64,000 bases of DNA from Sphaerimonospora thailandensis (GCF_016863115.1 NZ_BOOG01000010.1:25100-89099), one strand, 5' to 3'; positions 6,974 through 17,034 are shown, counted from the first letter of the stretch. Notes: generated by a model not told the origin, from the sequence alone. Numbers and translations are program-made.

Positions 6974-8371
6974 TCAGGCGGGACGGAAGGAGTCACGTGC
7001 CGCCGGCGCCGCATGCTTGATCATGAGGTGCCGGGTGACCGAGTATTCCCGCACCGCCTCCTGGCTCATGTCCTTACCGAAACCGCTGCCCTTGACCCCG
7101 CCGTGCGGCGCCTCCGAGGCGATGGGCAGGTGGTCGTTAACCCAGGTCACGCCCACGTCCAGCCGATGGGACACGCGCAGCGCCCGGGAGACGTCGCTCG
7201 ACCAGACCGACGAGGCGAGGCCGTACGGCGTGCCGTTGGCGAGGCTGACCGCCTCGTCCTCGCCGTCGAACGGCATGGCCACCAGCACCGGGCCGAAGAT
7301 CTCGCCCTGGACGACCTCGCTCGACTGATCGACATCGGCGATGAGCGTCGGTGTGTAGTAGAAACCGGGCCCGTCCATCGGCGCGCCACCGCAGACGATC
7401 CGGCCGGACGCCCGGGACACGAAGCCGTGCACCCGCTCGCGGTGGGCCGCCGAGATCAGCGGGCCGATGTCGGAGTCGGCGGCCCAGGGGTCGCCCGGCC
7501 GCACCCGCGCCAGTGTCTCGCGCAGCGCCTCCACCGCCTCGGCGTACCGGGGCCTCTCGATGTAGACGCGGGTGGCGGCGGTGCAGTCCTGGCCCGTGTT
7601 GTAGGTGGCCCCCATCACGACCCCGGCCGCCATCTCCTCGAGTGACGCGTCGGCGAAGACCAGCGCCGGGGCCTTGCCGCCCAGTTCCAGGTGGACCCGC
7701 TTGAGCCCGTCGACCGCGCCCCGCATGACCGCGCGGCCGGTCTCGGTCGATCCGGTGACGCTGACCATGTCCACGCCCGGATCGGTGACAAGCGTCCGGC
7801 CCACCTCGGCTCCTCCGGTCACCACCCGCAGCAGCCCCTCCGGTGCGCCCGCCTTGGCGAACAGCTCTGCCAACCGCAGGGTGCTGCGTGGCGTGGTCGG
7901 CGCCGGCTTGATGACGACGGCATTGCCGCCGGCGATCGCCGGTCCGATCTTCCAGACCGCCATGACGAACGGGAAGTTCCACGGCGCGATCGAGCCGACG
8001 ACCCCGACCGGTCGCCTGACCAGCACCGAGGTGTAACCAGGGCTGAAAACGCCGGCCCCGGTCCCCTCGAGCGACCTGGCCGCCCCGGCGAAGAAGCGCA
8101 GGTTGTCGGCGGCGAACGGCAGTTCGCCGTCCCGGAACACCGCCGCCGGTTTGCCGGTCTCCTCGACCTCGAGCCGGGTCAGCTCCTCTGCGTCCTGCTC
8201 GACCAGGTCGGCCAGGCGCAGCAGCACCCGTGCCCGCTCCCCCGGCGTCGTCTCGCGCCATTGCTCGTACGCCTCCCGGGCCGCCCGTACGGCTGCCGCC
8301 ACGCCCTCCGCGGTCGTTTCCGGCACCTCGCCGAGCACGCGCCCGTCGGCGGGATTGATCAAAGTGGCCAT
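6974..8371 (-). CDS. Aldehyde dehydrogenase (gamma-aminobutyraldehyde dehydrogenase-like)
   Basis: This 465-residue NAD(P)-dependent aldehyde dehydrogenase has the catalytic cysteine in N-T-G-Q-D-C-T-A-A, the catalytic glutamate in L-E-L-G-G-K-A, and the NAD-binding G-S-T-E-T-G-R loop. The F-G-P-V-L and H-G-G-V-K-G-S-G-F-G-K-D segments also fit. The overall pattern, especially the G-Q-D-C-T-A-A cysteine loop, is that of PatD-type gamma-aminobutyraldehyde dehydrogenases of putrescine breakdown. It is the last gene of an operon with an amine oxidase and a glycosyltransferase, which fits oxidation of the aldehyde released by the oxidase. The 105-base gap upstream holds a repeat and a hairpin. 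Confidence 0.9.
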   Translation of the reverse strand: MATLINPADGRVLGEVPETTAEGVAAAVRAAREAYEQWRETTPGERARVLLRLADLVEQDAEELTRLEVEETGKPAAVFRDGELPFAADNLRFFAGAARSLEGTGAGVFSPGYTSVLVRRPVGVVGSIAPWNFPFVMAVWKIGPAIAGGNAVVIKPAPTTPRSTLRLAELFAKAGAPEGLLRVVTGGAEVGRTLVTDPGVDMVSVTGSTETGRAVMRGAVDGLKRVHLELGGKAPALVFADASLEEMAAGVVMGATYNTGQDCTAATRVYIERPRYAEAVEALRETLARVRPGDPWAADSDIGPLISAAHRERVHGFVSRASGRIVCGGAPMDGPGFYYTPTLIADVDQSSEVVQGEIFGPVLVAMPFDGEDEAVSLANGTPYGLASSVWSSDVSRALRVSHRLDVGVTWVNDHLPIASEAPHGGVKGSGFGKDMSQEAVREYSVTRHLMIKHAAPAARDSFRPA

Positions 8372-8396
8372 GCGACTCCCCTGTCGTCCGTACCTT

Positions 8397-8434
8397 GTTC
8401 CTCTGGATAGGCGGCGTTCCTCTGGGTGGGCGGC
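8397..8434. repeat. 19-bp imperfect direct repeat upstream of the aldehyde dehydrogenase
   Basis: Two adjacent 19-base units (8397-8415 and 8416-8434, form GTTCCTCTGG-N-T-N-GGCGGC) differ at two positions. They lie in the gap between the oxidase stop and the dehydrogenase start, immediately beside a hairpin. Confidence 0.75.
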
Positions 8435-8466
8435 GCTTCCCGCGAGCAGCGGATGCCGGGAAGCGC
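8433..8466 (-). promoter_or_regulatory. Intercistronic hairpin between oxidase and aldehyde dehydrogenase
   Basis: GCGCTTCCCG (8433-8442) pairs perfectly with CGGGAAGCGC (8457-8466) across a 14-base loop. No T-tract follows on the minus strand, so it looks like an mRNA-processing or attenuation hairpin rather than a full terminator. Confidence 0.55.
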
Positions 8467-8476
8467 GGCGGGTGGT

Positions 8477-9868
8477 TCAGCTGTCGAAGCCGACACCGAA
8501 GCGGTCCAGGAGACGTAGCCAGGGACCGCGGCGGCCTTCGTTGTCGTCGGCTCGGGCCAGCGCCCGGCGGGTGACCTCCACCACCGGCCAGCGCAGCGGC
8601 TCCGGCGGGAACGGCACCGGATGACGCCGGACCATTCGAAGCCGCGTCCAATCGGTGGACCGTCCGGCCAGCAGATCGAGGCCGACCAACGCGCCGAATC
8701 TCGACGCCCCGACGCCGAGGCCCGTGTAGCCGAGGGCATAGGCCACCCGTCCGCCCATGGCCGTACCGAAGAACGGGGTGAACCGGCTGGTCGAGTCGAT
8801 CATCCCGCCCCATCTGTGGGTGAAGCGAAGGCCGTGGAGCTGCGGGAACGTCTCGAAGAAGTGTACGGCGAGCCGCTTGTGCGTGGCGTCTCGCTGCTCG
8901 CTGCCCGAGCCGCCGAAGTTGTAGATCGCGTCGTATCCGCCCCAGAGGATGCGATCGTCCGCCGTGAGCCGGTAGTAGTGGAAGCGGTTCCCGGCGTCGG
9001 TCAGGCCCTGGCCCTGCGCCCAGCGGATCGAGGCGCGCTGGGCGGGTGACAGCGGCTCGGTGACGAGCACGTAATCCCAGACCGGCAGCACGAAGTTGCG
9101 CAGCCTGCGCAGGACCGCGGGGAAGGCGTTGGTGGCCAGCAGCACCTGCCCCGCGTACACCACGCCGCAGGCCGGCGGTCTCGATGTGGTGCGCATGGTC
9201 GCCTCGACGCCGGCCCCTGCCCGCGTCAACGCGGTCACCTCGGTGTCCTCGTGGATCGCGACGCCGAGACGTTCGGCGACCCGGGCCAGCCCCCAGGTGA
9301 GCGCGGCCGGGTCCACGAGGCCGCCCGCGCCGCGCAGGCGAAGCCCCCCGAGATAGGTGGGCGAGTCGACGTCGGCTCGCATCTCGTCACGGTCCAGGAA
9401 CACCGCGTCCTCGCCGTGCTCGCGGTGCAGTTTCTCGGCCCGCCTCAGCTCCGCCACCTGGTACGGCTCGACCGCCACCGTGGTCTTGCCGACCAACCGG
9501 AGGTCGGCGTCGATGCCGTGGTGCGCCAGGAAGTCCGCGACGGCCGCGAGATTGGCCCGGCCGAGCGTGAGCAGCGTCCCGATCTCCGAAGGCCACCGGC
9601 GCGATCCGTGGGCGAGGCCGTGGGTCAGCGAGTCGGAGATGAATCCGCCGTTTCGGCCGCTCGCGCCGTAGGCGATCGACCGGCGCTCGACGAGGACGAC
9701 GTCGCAGGCGGGATTCTCCTGCTTGGCCAGCACGGCGGCCCACAGACCGGTGAGACCGCCGCCGACGATCAGCAGGTCGGCCGTCGTGCGAGTGCGCGGC
9801 GGCTCCCAGGGACCGGGCGCCCCGGGCCTGTCGGTCCAGAAGACCCGGGGCGCGGCATCCTTGATCAC
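8477..9868 (-). CDS. FAD-dependent amine oxidase (gamma-glutamylputrescine oxidase-like, DAO family)
   Basis: This 463-residue protein has an FAD-binding V-G-G-G-L-T-G-L-W-A-A motif near residue 35, the G-A-S-G-R-N-G-G-F segment of the DAO/PuuB group near residue 70, and a C-terminal G-Y-T-G-L-G-V-G-A-S flavin contact. PuuB-type enzymes oxidise a primary or secondary amine to an aldehyde plus ammonia and peroxide. An aldehyde dehydrogenase follows, and a polyamine-type transporter and a glycosyltransferase lie nearby, so the substrate is probably a polyamine or a sugar-conjugated amine. The exact substrate is inference. Its start overlaps the end of the glycosyltransferase gene by 4 bases, so translation is coupled. 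Confidence 0.88.
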   Translation of the reverse strand: MIKDAAPRVFWTDRPGAPGPWEPPRTRTTADLLIVGGGLTGLWAAVLAKQENPACDVVLVERRSIAYGASGRNGGFISDSLTHGLAHGSRRWPSEIGTLLTLGRANLAAVADFLAHHGIDADLRLVGKTTVAVEPYQVAELRRAEKLHREHGEDAVFLDRDEMRADVDSPTYLGGLRLRGAGGLVDPAALTWGLARVAERLGVAIHEDTEVTALTRAGAGVEATMRTTSRPPACGVVYAGQVLLATNAFPAVLRRLRNFVLPVWDYVLVTEPLSPAQRASIRWAQGQGLTDAGNRFHYYRLTADDRILWGGYDAIYNFGGSGSEQRDATHKRLAVHFFETFPQLHGLRFTHRWGGMIDSTSRFTPFFGTAMGGRVAYALGYTGLGVGASRFGALVGLDLLAGRSTDWTRLRMVRRHPVPFPPEPLRWPVVEVTRRALARADDNEGRRGPWLRLLDRFGVGFDS

Positions 9869-11139
9869 TTCGCGGCGATCTTCTCGATCACGTCGGCGGC
9901 GGCGCGTAGGCCGTCACGACCGCGGATCTCCTCTCCCGCCGCCGCCAGGCGGGCCCGTAGCTCGGTGTCGGCGAGCAGCCGGTCGATGGCCCCGGTCAGT
10001 TCCTCGTCTGCGAAGCCGTAGGTGTCGAGGCGGACACCGAGGCCGGTCTCGTCGATCCGCTGCGCGTTGTCGTACTGGTCCCAGAAGATCGGCAGCACGA
10101 TCATGGGCTTGCCGAAGTGCAACGCCTCGGTGGTCGTGTTGTTGCCGCCATGCGTGATCACCAGGTCGACCATGGGGATGATCTTCGTCTGCGGCACGAA
10201 CTCGGCGCCCCACATGTTCGGCGCGAGCTCGATCTCCTCGTGCAGCGGGCCCTTGGAGACGATGTAGCGGTGCGGCGTCCGGCCGAGCACGGAGATCACC
10301 CGGCGCATGAGCTCCAGGTCGGCCGAGCCGAGCGAGCCGAGTGAGAAGTAGATCAGCGAGCCGTCGCCGGGGATGTCCGGGAGCGTGAACTCCTCTTCGG
10401 TCTCCCGTACGGACGAGTCCACCCGGGTCCAGGAGTCGTCCAGCGGCCGGTCGGCGACGTAATCGATGATCTCGGGATAGACGTAGAGGTTAGCGTTGCC
10501 CTCGTGGACGAACTCGAGATCCCGCAGCGGCGGCGCCCCCTGCTCGACGACCCACTCGTTGAAGGCCGTCCACATCTCCCGGTGGGTCCTGTCGTACTCG
10601 GCGCGGAACTCCGCCCAGCCGGTGCCGCCCGCCGGCAGCCCGGAGAAGGGCGGCGCGATGCCCGGCCCCTTCACCTCCAGCGGGTTGCACGACACGATCC
10701 GGACGAACGGCACGCCGGCCGTCATGAGGGCCGGGAAGGCGAGGACGTTGTCCTCGACGACGACGTCCGGGCGGACCCGCTCGATGATCTCCTTGAGCCG
10801 CGGCTCGCAGTACTTGGCGCCGTCGATGAGCGCCTGCCAGATCGGCTTGATCACCGTCTCGAGCTGCGCCAGGGTGCTCTTGCGGTACTCCGGCGCGGTG
10901 TCGCGGATGAAGTCCTTCCAGAACTGGCCGGGGTCCTGCTCCTCCTCGGCCGGCGGCTCGAGGTCGACCAGGTCCTCCTCGAAGCCCAGCGCCTCCAGCT
11001 TCCCCTTCCACGACGTCTCGGCCGCGAACACCACCCGGTGGCCGCGGCGGCGCAGGACATCGCCGATGCCGATGCAGTTGTTGGTCGGCCCGTAGGCGCT
11101 CTCCGGCATGAACAGGATCGTCAGCGGCTTGTCCGTCAT
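9865..11139 (-). CDS. UGT/MGT-like glycosyltransferase (GT1 family)
   Basis: This 424-residue GT-B glycosyltransferase resembles macrolide and UDP-glucuronosyl transferases. The C-terminal half has the donor-binding stretch F-V-P-Q-T-K-I-I-P-M-V-D-L-V-I-T-H-G-G-N-N-T-T-T-E-A spread over residues ~310-335, then P-I-F-W-D-Q-Y-D-N-A-Q. It should move a sugar from an NDP-sugar to a small acceptor in the cytoplasm. A longer in-frame start at 11202 exists, but the ATG at 11139 has a good GAGGAG site and is preferred. It is the first gene of the glycosyltransferase-oxidase-dehydrogenase operon, preceded by a TTGAA-N6-TTCAA operator. Confidence 0.88.
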   Translation of the reverse strand: MTDKPLTILFMPESAYGPTNNCIGIGDVLRRRGHRVVFAAETSWKGKLEALGFEEDLVDLEPPAEEEQDPGQFWKDFIRDTAPEYRKSTLAQLETVIKPIWQALIDGAKYCEPRLKEIIERVRPDVVVEDNVLAFPALMTAGVPFVRIVSCNPLEVKGPGIAPPFSGLPAGGTGWAEFRAEYDRTHREMWTAFNEWVVEQGAPPLRDLEFVHEGNANLYVYPEIIDYVADRPLDDSWTRVDSSVRETEEEFTLPDIPGDGSLIYFSLGSLGSADLELMRRVISVLGRTPHRYIVSKGPLHEEIELAPNMWGAEFVPQTKIIPMVDLVITHGGNNTTTEALHFGKPMIVLPIFWDQYDNAQRIDETGLGVRLDTYGFADEELTGAIDRLLADTELRARLAAAGEEIRGRDGLRAAADVIEKIAAK

Positions 11140-11162
11140 CTGGGGACTCCTCGGAACTCTAG

Positions 11163-11178
11163 TTGAACCGAGATTCAA
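11163..11178. promoter_or_regulatory. Candidate TetR operator, site 1 (TTGAA-N6-TTCAA)
   Basis: TTGAACCGAGATTCAA lies between the divergent glycosyltransferase and TetR genes. A matching site, TTGAATCTAAATTCAG, sits at 15817-15832 in front of the kinase gene. Two copies in the same module, one beside the regulator gene, make this the probable operator of that TetR protein. Confidence 0.7.
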
Positions 11179-11245
11179 ATACGAGACTGGCAGAACCGTC
11201 AAGAGCTGGGAGATTATGTTGTCTCATCAGATGAAGCGGAGTGGA

Positions 11246-11863
11246 ATGAGTCAGCGCAAGAGCAAGGCGGACCGGCGGCTCGACCTCATCGACGCGGCTC
11301 GGCGGGCGATGATCCAGCACGGCACGGAGGGCGTCCACCTCAACCAGATCGCCGAGGAGGCGGGCCTCACCTCCGGCGCTGTGCTGTACCACTACCCGAA
11401 CCTGCGCGACCTTCTGATCGAGGCCCATCAGGCCGGGATGGAGCGCTTCTACGAGCGACGGGTCAAGAAGATCAGCGGCATCGCCGACCCCGCGCAGAAG
11501 CTCATCGTCACGATCCGGTCCGGGCTGCCCGAAGGGCCCGACGACGCCGGCGTCCGGCTGCTGTGCGAGCTCGGCGGCGCGGCCGGACGCAACCGCGTGT
11601 ACGCCACCCTGCTGACCACGCTGTTCGACCGGCAGGTGTCGATGTACCAGACGATCCTGGAGACGGGCGCCGCCCACGGCGTCTTCACGCTGGCGCAGGA
11701 CTCCGAGATCATCGCCCGCAACCTCGTGGCGCTGGAGGACGCGTACGGCTACCGCATCATCGCCCGGCACCACTCCATCGACCCGGAGAAGGCCGTCGAG
11801 CTCATCCTCGACCACGCCCGCCTGGCCACCGGCAACCCCCTCAAGCCCACCACCCGCCGCTAG
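11246..11863 (+). CDS. TetR family transcriptional regulator
   Basis: This is a 205-residue regulator with the TetR helix-turn-helix at residues ~15-60 (A-R-R-A-M-I-Q-H-G, L-N-Q-I-A-E-E-A-G-L-T-S-G-A-V-L-Y-H-Y). The C-terminal ligand domain is not specific enough to name an effector. The ATG at 11246 follows a GGAG and gives a normal N-terminus, but ATGs at 11231 and 11216 are also in frame. The gene is divergent from the glycosyltransferase operon, with the candidate operator between them. A second operator copy before the kinase suggests it controls both operons. The ABC transporter genes converge on it, ending 32 bases away. Confidence 0.87.
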   Translation: MSQRKSKADRRLDLIDAARRAMIQHGTEGVHLNQIAEEAGLTSGAVLYHYPNLRDLLIEAHQAGMERFYERRVKKISGIADPAQKLIVTIRSGLPEGPDDAGVRLLCELGGAAGRNRVYATLLTTLFDRQVSMYQTILETGAAHGVFTLAQDSEIIARNLVALEDAYGYRIIARHHSIDPEKAVELILDHARLATGNPLKPTTRR

Positions 11864-11895
11864 GCCCTCGTGAGGGCGGCGGAGCCAGGCCGGAG

Positions 11896-12977
<1,082 letters not shown>

Positions 12978-12981
<4 letters not shown>

Positions 12982-13763
12982 TTGAGTGCCTCGGTCAACC
13001 TGGTCATGCGCTGGGCGACGATGACCACGGTGAAGCTCACCGCGAGCAGCAGCGTCGCCAGCGCGTTGATCTCGGGGGTCACGCCGAACCGCACCATCGA
13101 GTAGATGACGATCGGCAGGGTCGGCTCGGACGGCGCGGCCGTGAAGAACGCGATCACGAACTCGTCGAGCGAGAGCGTGAAGGCGAGCAGCGCGCCCGCG
13201 AGGACGCCCGGAGCGAGCGTGGGCAGCGTCACCGTGAAGAACGTGGTGATCGGGGTCGCGCCGAGGTCCCGGGATGCCTCCTCCAGCGAGGTGTCCATGT
13301 GGCTGAGCCGCGCGCGTACGACCGCGGAAACGAACGCCATGCCGAAGACCGTGTGCGCGATCAGCACAGAGTGCAGGCCCAGCGTCATCTTGACCGCGGT
13401 GTAGAACACCAGGAGCCCGATGGCCAGGACCAGGTCGGGCAGGATCGCGGGCAGCGTCGAGAGCGCGTCGAGCAGCCGCGACCTCGTGTACCGCGCCAGG
13501 CCGACGGCGAGCAGCGTGCCGAGGACGGTCGACAGCACCGTCGCCCCGAACGCCACGATCAGGGTGTTGACCAGACCGCCGCGGATCGAGTCGTTCTCCG
13601 CGAGCCTGCCGTACCAGTCGAGTGAGAAGCCGCCCCACGTGTACGGCGTCTTCGCCCGGTTGAACGACATGATCACCAGCACGGCGATCGGGGCGTACAG
13701 GAACAGGTAGGTGAGCCAGAAGGGCAGCCGCAGCCAGCCCAGGCGGGCGGATCGGTCACGCAT
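12978..13763 (-). CDS. ABC transporter permease (PotC-like)
   Basis: This 261-residue inner-membrane permease has about six hydrophobic segments. Its EAA loop reads E-E-A-S-R-D-L-G-A-T-P near residue 165, the site where the ATPase docks. The N-terminal F-L-Y-A-P-I-A-V-L-V-I-M-S-F-N and Y-T-W-G-G-F-S-L-D-W-Y segments are typical of PotC/PotI polyamine permeases. It overlaps both neighbours by a few bases, so the operon is translationally coupled throughout. Confidence 0.93.
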
Positions 13764-14625
13764 CGCGTCCCGCCCTCCGCGCCGCCCATGCCTGGGCGAA
13801 CAGCAGCAGTACGAGCACCGCGATCACGGCCAGCGCCAGCACCGAGCCGAACGGCCAGTCGCGGGCCTTGAGGAACTGGTCGCGGATGAGGTTGCCGACC
13901 ATGATGCGGCGGCCCCCGCCGAGCAGTTCGGGGATGACGAAGTTGCCCAGGCTCGGCACGAACACGAACACGCAGCCGGTCAGCACGCCCGGCAGCGACA
14001 GGGGAAGCGTCACCGACCAGAACGTCCTGGCGGGCCGCGCGCCCAGGTTCGCCGACGCCTCGCGCAGGCTCGGGTCCAGCCGCTCGATCGCCGAGTAGAG
14101 CGGGAGGATCATCAGCGGCAGGTAGGCGTACAGCAACCCGGCGACGATCGCGCCGTCGGTGTAGAGCAGTTCAACCGGGCCGAGGCCGAGCGCCTTCAGC
14201 CCGGAGTTGAGCATCCCCTCGGAGTTGAGCAGCACGATCCAGGCGTACGTCCTGATCAGGAAGTTCGTCCAGAACGGCAGCACGACCGCCACCAGGGCGA
14301 TGACCTTCCACTTCGCGGGCAGCTTGGCGATCATGTACGCCGTCGGATAGCCGAGCAGCAGCGCCAGCAGCGTTGTGATCACCGCGAGCTTCACCGAGCC
14401 GAACACGACGTCGAGGTAGAGCGGATCGGCGAGGCGGGTGAAGTTCTCCCCCGTCGGCTCGTGGACGACCCCGCCGAACCGGCCCCGCCGGAACACGGTG
14501 TAGCTCAGCACCAGCGCCAGCGGGACCAGCAGGAAGACGGTCAGGAAGCCGAACCCGGGGCCCAGCGTCACGAGCCGGCCCGCCGCCTTGCGTACGGCGG
14601 CGACGGGCGGTCCGGTACCCGTCAT
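13756..14625 (-). CDS. ABC transporter permease (PotB-like)
   Basis: This 289-residue permease is the partner of the PotC-like protein. It has six predicted membrane spans, an EAA loop (R-E-A-S-A-N-L-G-A-R-P near residue 190), and the W-T-N-F-L-I-R-T-Y-A-W segment characteristic of PotB/PotH subunits of spermidine/putrescine importers. Its end overlaps the PotC-like start by 8 bases and its start overlaps the binding-protein stop by 4. Confidence 0.93.
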   Translation of the reverse strand: MTGTGPPVAAVRKAAGRLVTLGPGFGFLTVFLLVPLALVLSYTVFRRGRFGGVVHEPTGENFTRLADPLYLDVVFGSVKLAVITTLLALLLGYPTAYMIAKLPAKWKVIALVAVVLPFWTNFLIRTYAWIVLLNSEGMLNSGLKALGLGPVELLYTDGAIVAGLLYAYLPLMILPLYSAIERLDPSLREASANLGARPARTFWSVTLPLSLPGVLTGCVFVFVPSLGNFVIPELLGGGRRIMVGNLIRDQFLKARDWPFGSVLALAVIAVLVLLLFAQAWAARRAGRDA

Positions 14626-15713
14626 TGCGCCGCCGAGACCTCGGTGGACAGGCGGGTGTACATGGTGGACGCCTCGCCGAGGTCGATCAGGCTCTCACCC
14701 TTGAGCAGCTCGGCGGGCGGCTGCGCCAGCGCCGGGTAGCTCTCGAGCAACTTGGGGTCGAGGGCGTCCATCGCCACCTTGTTGGGGATCTTGTACAGGA
14801 TGTTCTGCGCCACCCAGCCGTGGATCTCGGGGTCGAGGATGTAGTTGATGAAGGCGTGCGCCGCCTCCTTGTTCCTGGAGCTCTTGAGGATCACCATGGT
14901 GTCCGCCCACAGGTCGCTGCCCTCGGACGGCACCACGAACTTGATGTTCTTCTCCGCCGTCGGGCACCACCCGTCCCAGGCCTCGGCCATCGCGGCCTCG
15001 CCGGACTTGAGCCGGTCGCCGAACGTCGTGTCGTCGTAGGCCAGCAGGTCGGGCTTGACCTTCAGCAGCATCTGCTTGGCCTTGTCGAGCACGGCCTGGT
15101 CGGTGGTGTTGACCGATGCGCCGAGCAGCTTGAGCGCGGGCAGCGCCAGCCACCGCTCGGTGGTCATCATCGTGATCTTCTTCTTCAGCTCGGCCGGCGG
15201 GTTCAGCAGGTCGCTCCAGCTCGTCGGCGGGGTCTTGACGAGATCGCTGCGGTAGCACAGGCCGGTGGTGCCCCAGGTGTACGGCACCGAGAACGTGTTG
15301 CCCTTGTCGTAGGCGAGCTGGGCGGCCTCGGGGAAGAGGTTCTTGAGGTTCGGGATCAGGTCGGCGTGGAGCGGCTCCAGCAGGCCCTGGGCGTTCAGCG
15401 CCTGCGCGTACTGCCCCGACACGAACGCCACGTCGATGCCGCTGTCGCCGCCGGCGGTCAGCTTGGCCATGATGGTCTCGTTCGTGTCATGGATGGCGAC
15501 CTTGGTGTCGAACCCGAGCTTCGCCTTCACCCGCTCCGGCAGGTCCTTCGGGCTGTATCCGTCCCAGATCGAGATCGTCAGGCTCTGCTTCGACAGATCC
15601 GCGTTGGCGTCGAGCGTCGCGGGCGCGGAGTCGGTGGTGGAGGCTCCGCCGCACGCGGTCAGAGTGAACGCCAGGCAGGCGGAGGCCACGGCGACGGGTG
15701 CGCGACGTGTCAT
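14622..15713 (-). CDS. Extracellular solute-binding lipoprotein (PotD-like)
   Basis: This is a 363-residue binding protein. The first ~21 residues are a lipoprotein signal ending L-T-A-C-G-G, so the protein is anchored outside the membrane by Cys21. The mature part begins with L-T-I-S-I-W-D-G-Y and contains V-P-Y-T-W-G-T-T-G, the usual polyamine-binding-protein layout. The ligand may be an amine or an amino-sugar conjugate; the acidic pocket cannot be judged from sequence alone. It is the first gene of the importer operon, reading away from the kinase operon, and the 127-base gap between them holds two inverted repeats. Confidence 0.92.
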   Translation of the reverse strand: MTRRAPVAVASACLAFTLTACGGASTTDSAPATLDANADLSKQSLTISIWDGYSPKDLPERVKAKLGFDTKVAIHDTNETIMAKLTAGGDSGIDVAFVSGQYAQALNAQGLLEPLHADLIPNLKNLFPEAAQLAYDKGNTFSVPYTWGTTGLCYRSDLVKTPPTSWSDLLNPPAELKKKITMMTTERWLALPALKLLGASVNTTDQAVLDKAKQMLLKVKPDLLAYDDTTFGDRLKSGEAAMAEAWDGWCPTAEKNIKFVVPSEGSDLWADTMVILKSSRNKEAAHAFINYILDPEIHGWVAQNILYKIPNKVAMDALDPKLLESYPALAQPPAELLKGESLIDLGEASTMYTRLSTEVSAAQ

Positions 15714-15768
15714 GTGGGGACTCCCTTGGGACGAGGATGGCGGCCAGTGTTGCAGGACAGCTCAACGT

Positions 15769-15784
15769 AGACAAGACTTTGTCT
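15769..15784. promoter_or_regulatory. Inverted repeat AGACAA-N4-TTGTCT in the binding-protein/kinase gap
   Basis: This is a perfect 6-bp dyad about 55 bases upstream of the binding-protein start and 56 upstream of the kinase start. Its right arm could double as a -35 element for the kinase. It differs from the TTGAA-N6-TTCAR site, so it may serve a second regulator. Confidence 0.5.
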
Positions 15785-15816
15785 GTCGACCGTGACCTTT
15801 ATGTTTGTGTTTCTTG

Positions 15817-15832
15817 TTGAATCTAAATTCAG
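15817..15832. promoter_or_regulatory. Candidate TetR operator, site 2 (TTGAA-N6-TTCAG)
   Basis: TTGAATCTAAATTCAG has the same half-sites and spacing as 11163-11178. It runs into the ribosome binding site (AGGAG at 15831-15835) of the kinase gene, so a bound repressor would block transcription close to the start codon. Confidence 0.7.
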
Positions 15833-15840
15833 GAGATCAT

Positions 15841-16962
15841 GTGGAACCGTCCCGCTGGCCGCACGTCGCGGAGGCATCCGACGGGACGCTCACGCTGGTG
15901 GCGGCCGAGGGCGTCACCTCGTCGGTCGTGCGCGCCCTGGCGGACGGCGCCGCCCCGCCACCGCCTTTCTCCGTACGCTCGTTCGCGCCGCTGCCGGCCG
16001 CCTCGTACGAGGAGCGCCCGATCACGGTCGACCAGACCAACCACTCGGTGATCGTGGGCGAGAGCGTGGTGGTCAAGTGGTTCCCCCGGCCCGTCCGCGG
16101 CCCGCATCCGGCTCTCGGCCCGCTCGCCCATCTCGCCGACTTCGCCCGTACGGCCCGGCCGTACGCCGCGATCTTCTGGGAGGACGCGCCGGTCGCCCTG
16201 GTGACCGCTTACCTGCCGGACGCGCGGGACGGCTGGGAGTGGTGCGTGGACGAGGCGGTCCGCGGGGGCATGGAGTTCGCGGCCGAGATCGGCCGGCTCG
16301 CCGCCGAGTTGCACCTGGCGATGGCGACGCCGTCGCGGACCTTCCCCGATCCCGTACGGCTCCCGCCGGCCGAGGCCGTACCGGTGGTCTATGGGAAGAG
16401 GGCGGAGGAGGCGCTGGATGCGGCGCTCGCGCTGACGGCCAGTGAGAATGTGGCGGACAGCGCGGACGGCGCCTGGCTGGCCGCCCGAGCCGCGGTGCTG
16501 CGCGGCGAGCTCGTCCCGCTCGCCCTGCCGGTCCGTACGCCCCTGATCCGCATCCACGGGGACCTGCACGTGGGCCAGATCCTGCGGTGGCGAGGCGGTT
16601 ACGCCGTGGTCGACTTCGACGGCAATCCGACGGTGGCGGCGGACGACGCCGAGGCGTTCCAGCCCGCGGCGCGCGACCTGGCGCAGCTCGCCACGAGCCT
16701 CGATCACGTCGGTCAGGTCGCGATCAGGCGCAGGACAGTCGATCCCGCCGAGGTTGCGAGATGGGTGACGATCACCCGATCCGAGCTGGTCGGCGCGTAC
16801 ACGGCGGCGCTCGACGAGGCCGGCCGGGCGGAGCTGCTGGACCGGTCGCTGCTGCGGCCGTTCGAGATCGAACAGGAGTGCCGTGAGCTGATCTACGCGG
16901 CGCGGCACCTGCCACGCTGGCGGTATGCCCCCATGGGCGTGCTGCGCTCATGGTTTACATGA
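15841..16962 (+). CDS. Glucosamine-kinase/maltokinase-like sugar kinase
   Basis: This 373-residue kinase has the aminoglycoside-phosphotransferase fold as used by actinobacterial maltokinases and their glucosamine-kinase relatives. The catalytic loop is I-H-G-D-L-H-V-G-Q at residues 238-246 and the metal-binding segment is D-F-D-G-N-P at 258-263. Maltokinases usually have an acidic residue in place of this second Asp-Gly-Asn-Pro pattern, so a glucosamine-type substrate fits better. That is inference. The GTG at 15841 is chosen because AGGAG stands 5 bases before it. It forms an operon with the SIS-domain gene 72 bases downstream and is probably controlled by the nearby TetR protein. Confidence 0.82.
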   Translation: MEPSRWPHVAEASDGTLTLVAAEGVTSSVVRALADGAAPPPPFSVRSFAPLPAASYEERPITVDQTNHSVIVGESVVVKWFPRPVRGPHPALGPLAHLADFARTARPYAAIFWEDAPVALVTAYLPDARDGWEWCVDEAVRGGMEFAAEIGRLAAELHLAMATPSRTFPDPVRLPPAEAVPVVYGKRAEEALDAALALTASENVADSADGAWLAARAAVLRGELVPLALPVRTPLIRIHGDLHVGQILRWRGGYAVVDFDGNPTVAADDAEAFQPAARDLAQLATSLDHVGQVAIRRRTVDPAEVARWVTITRSELVGAYTAALDEAGRAELLDRSLLRPFEIEQECRELIYAARHLPRWRYAPMGVLRSWFT

Positions 16963-17034
16963 TCACAAAAGCCGTTTGGGCACGCCGACACATGAGCGTG
17001 CGAGTTCCTTCAAGATCGCGAGAAGAGGGAGAGG

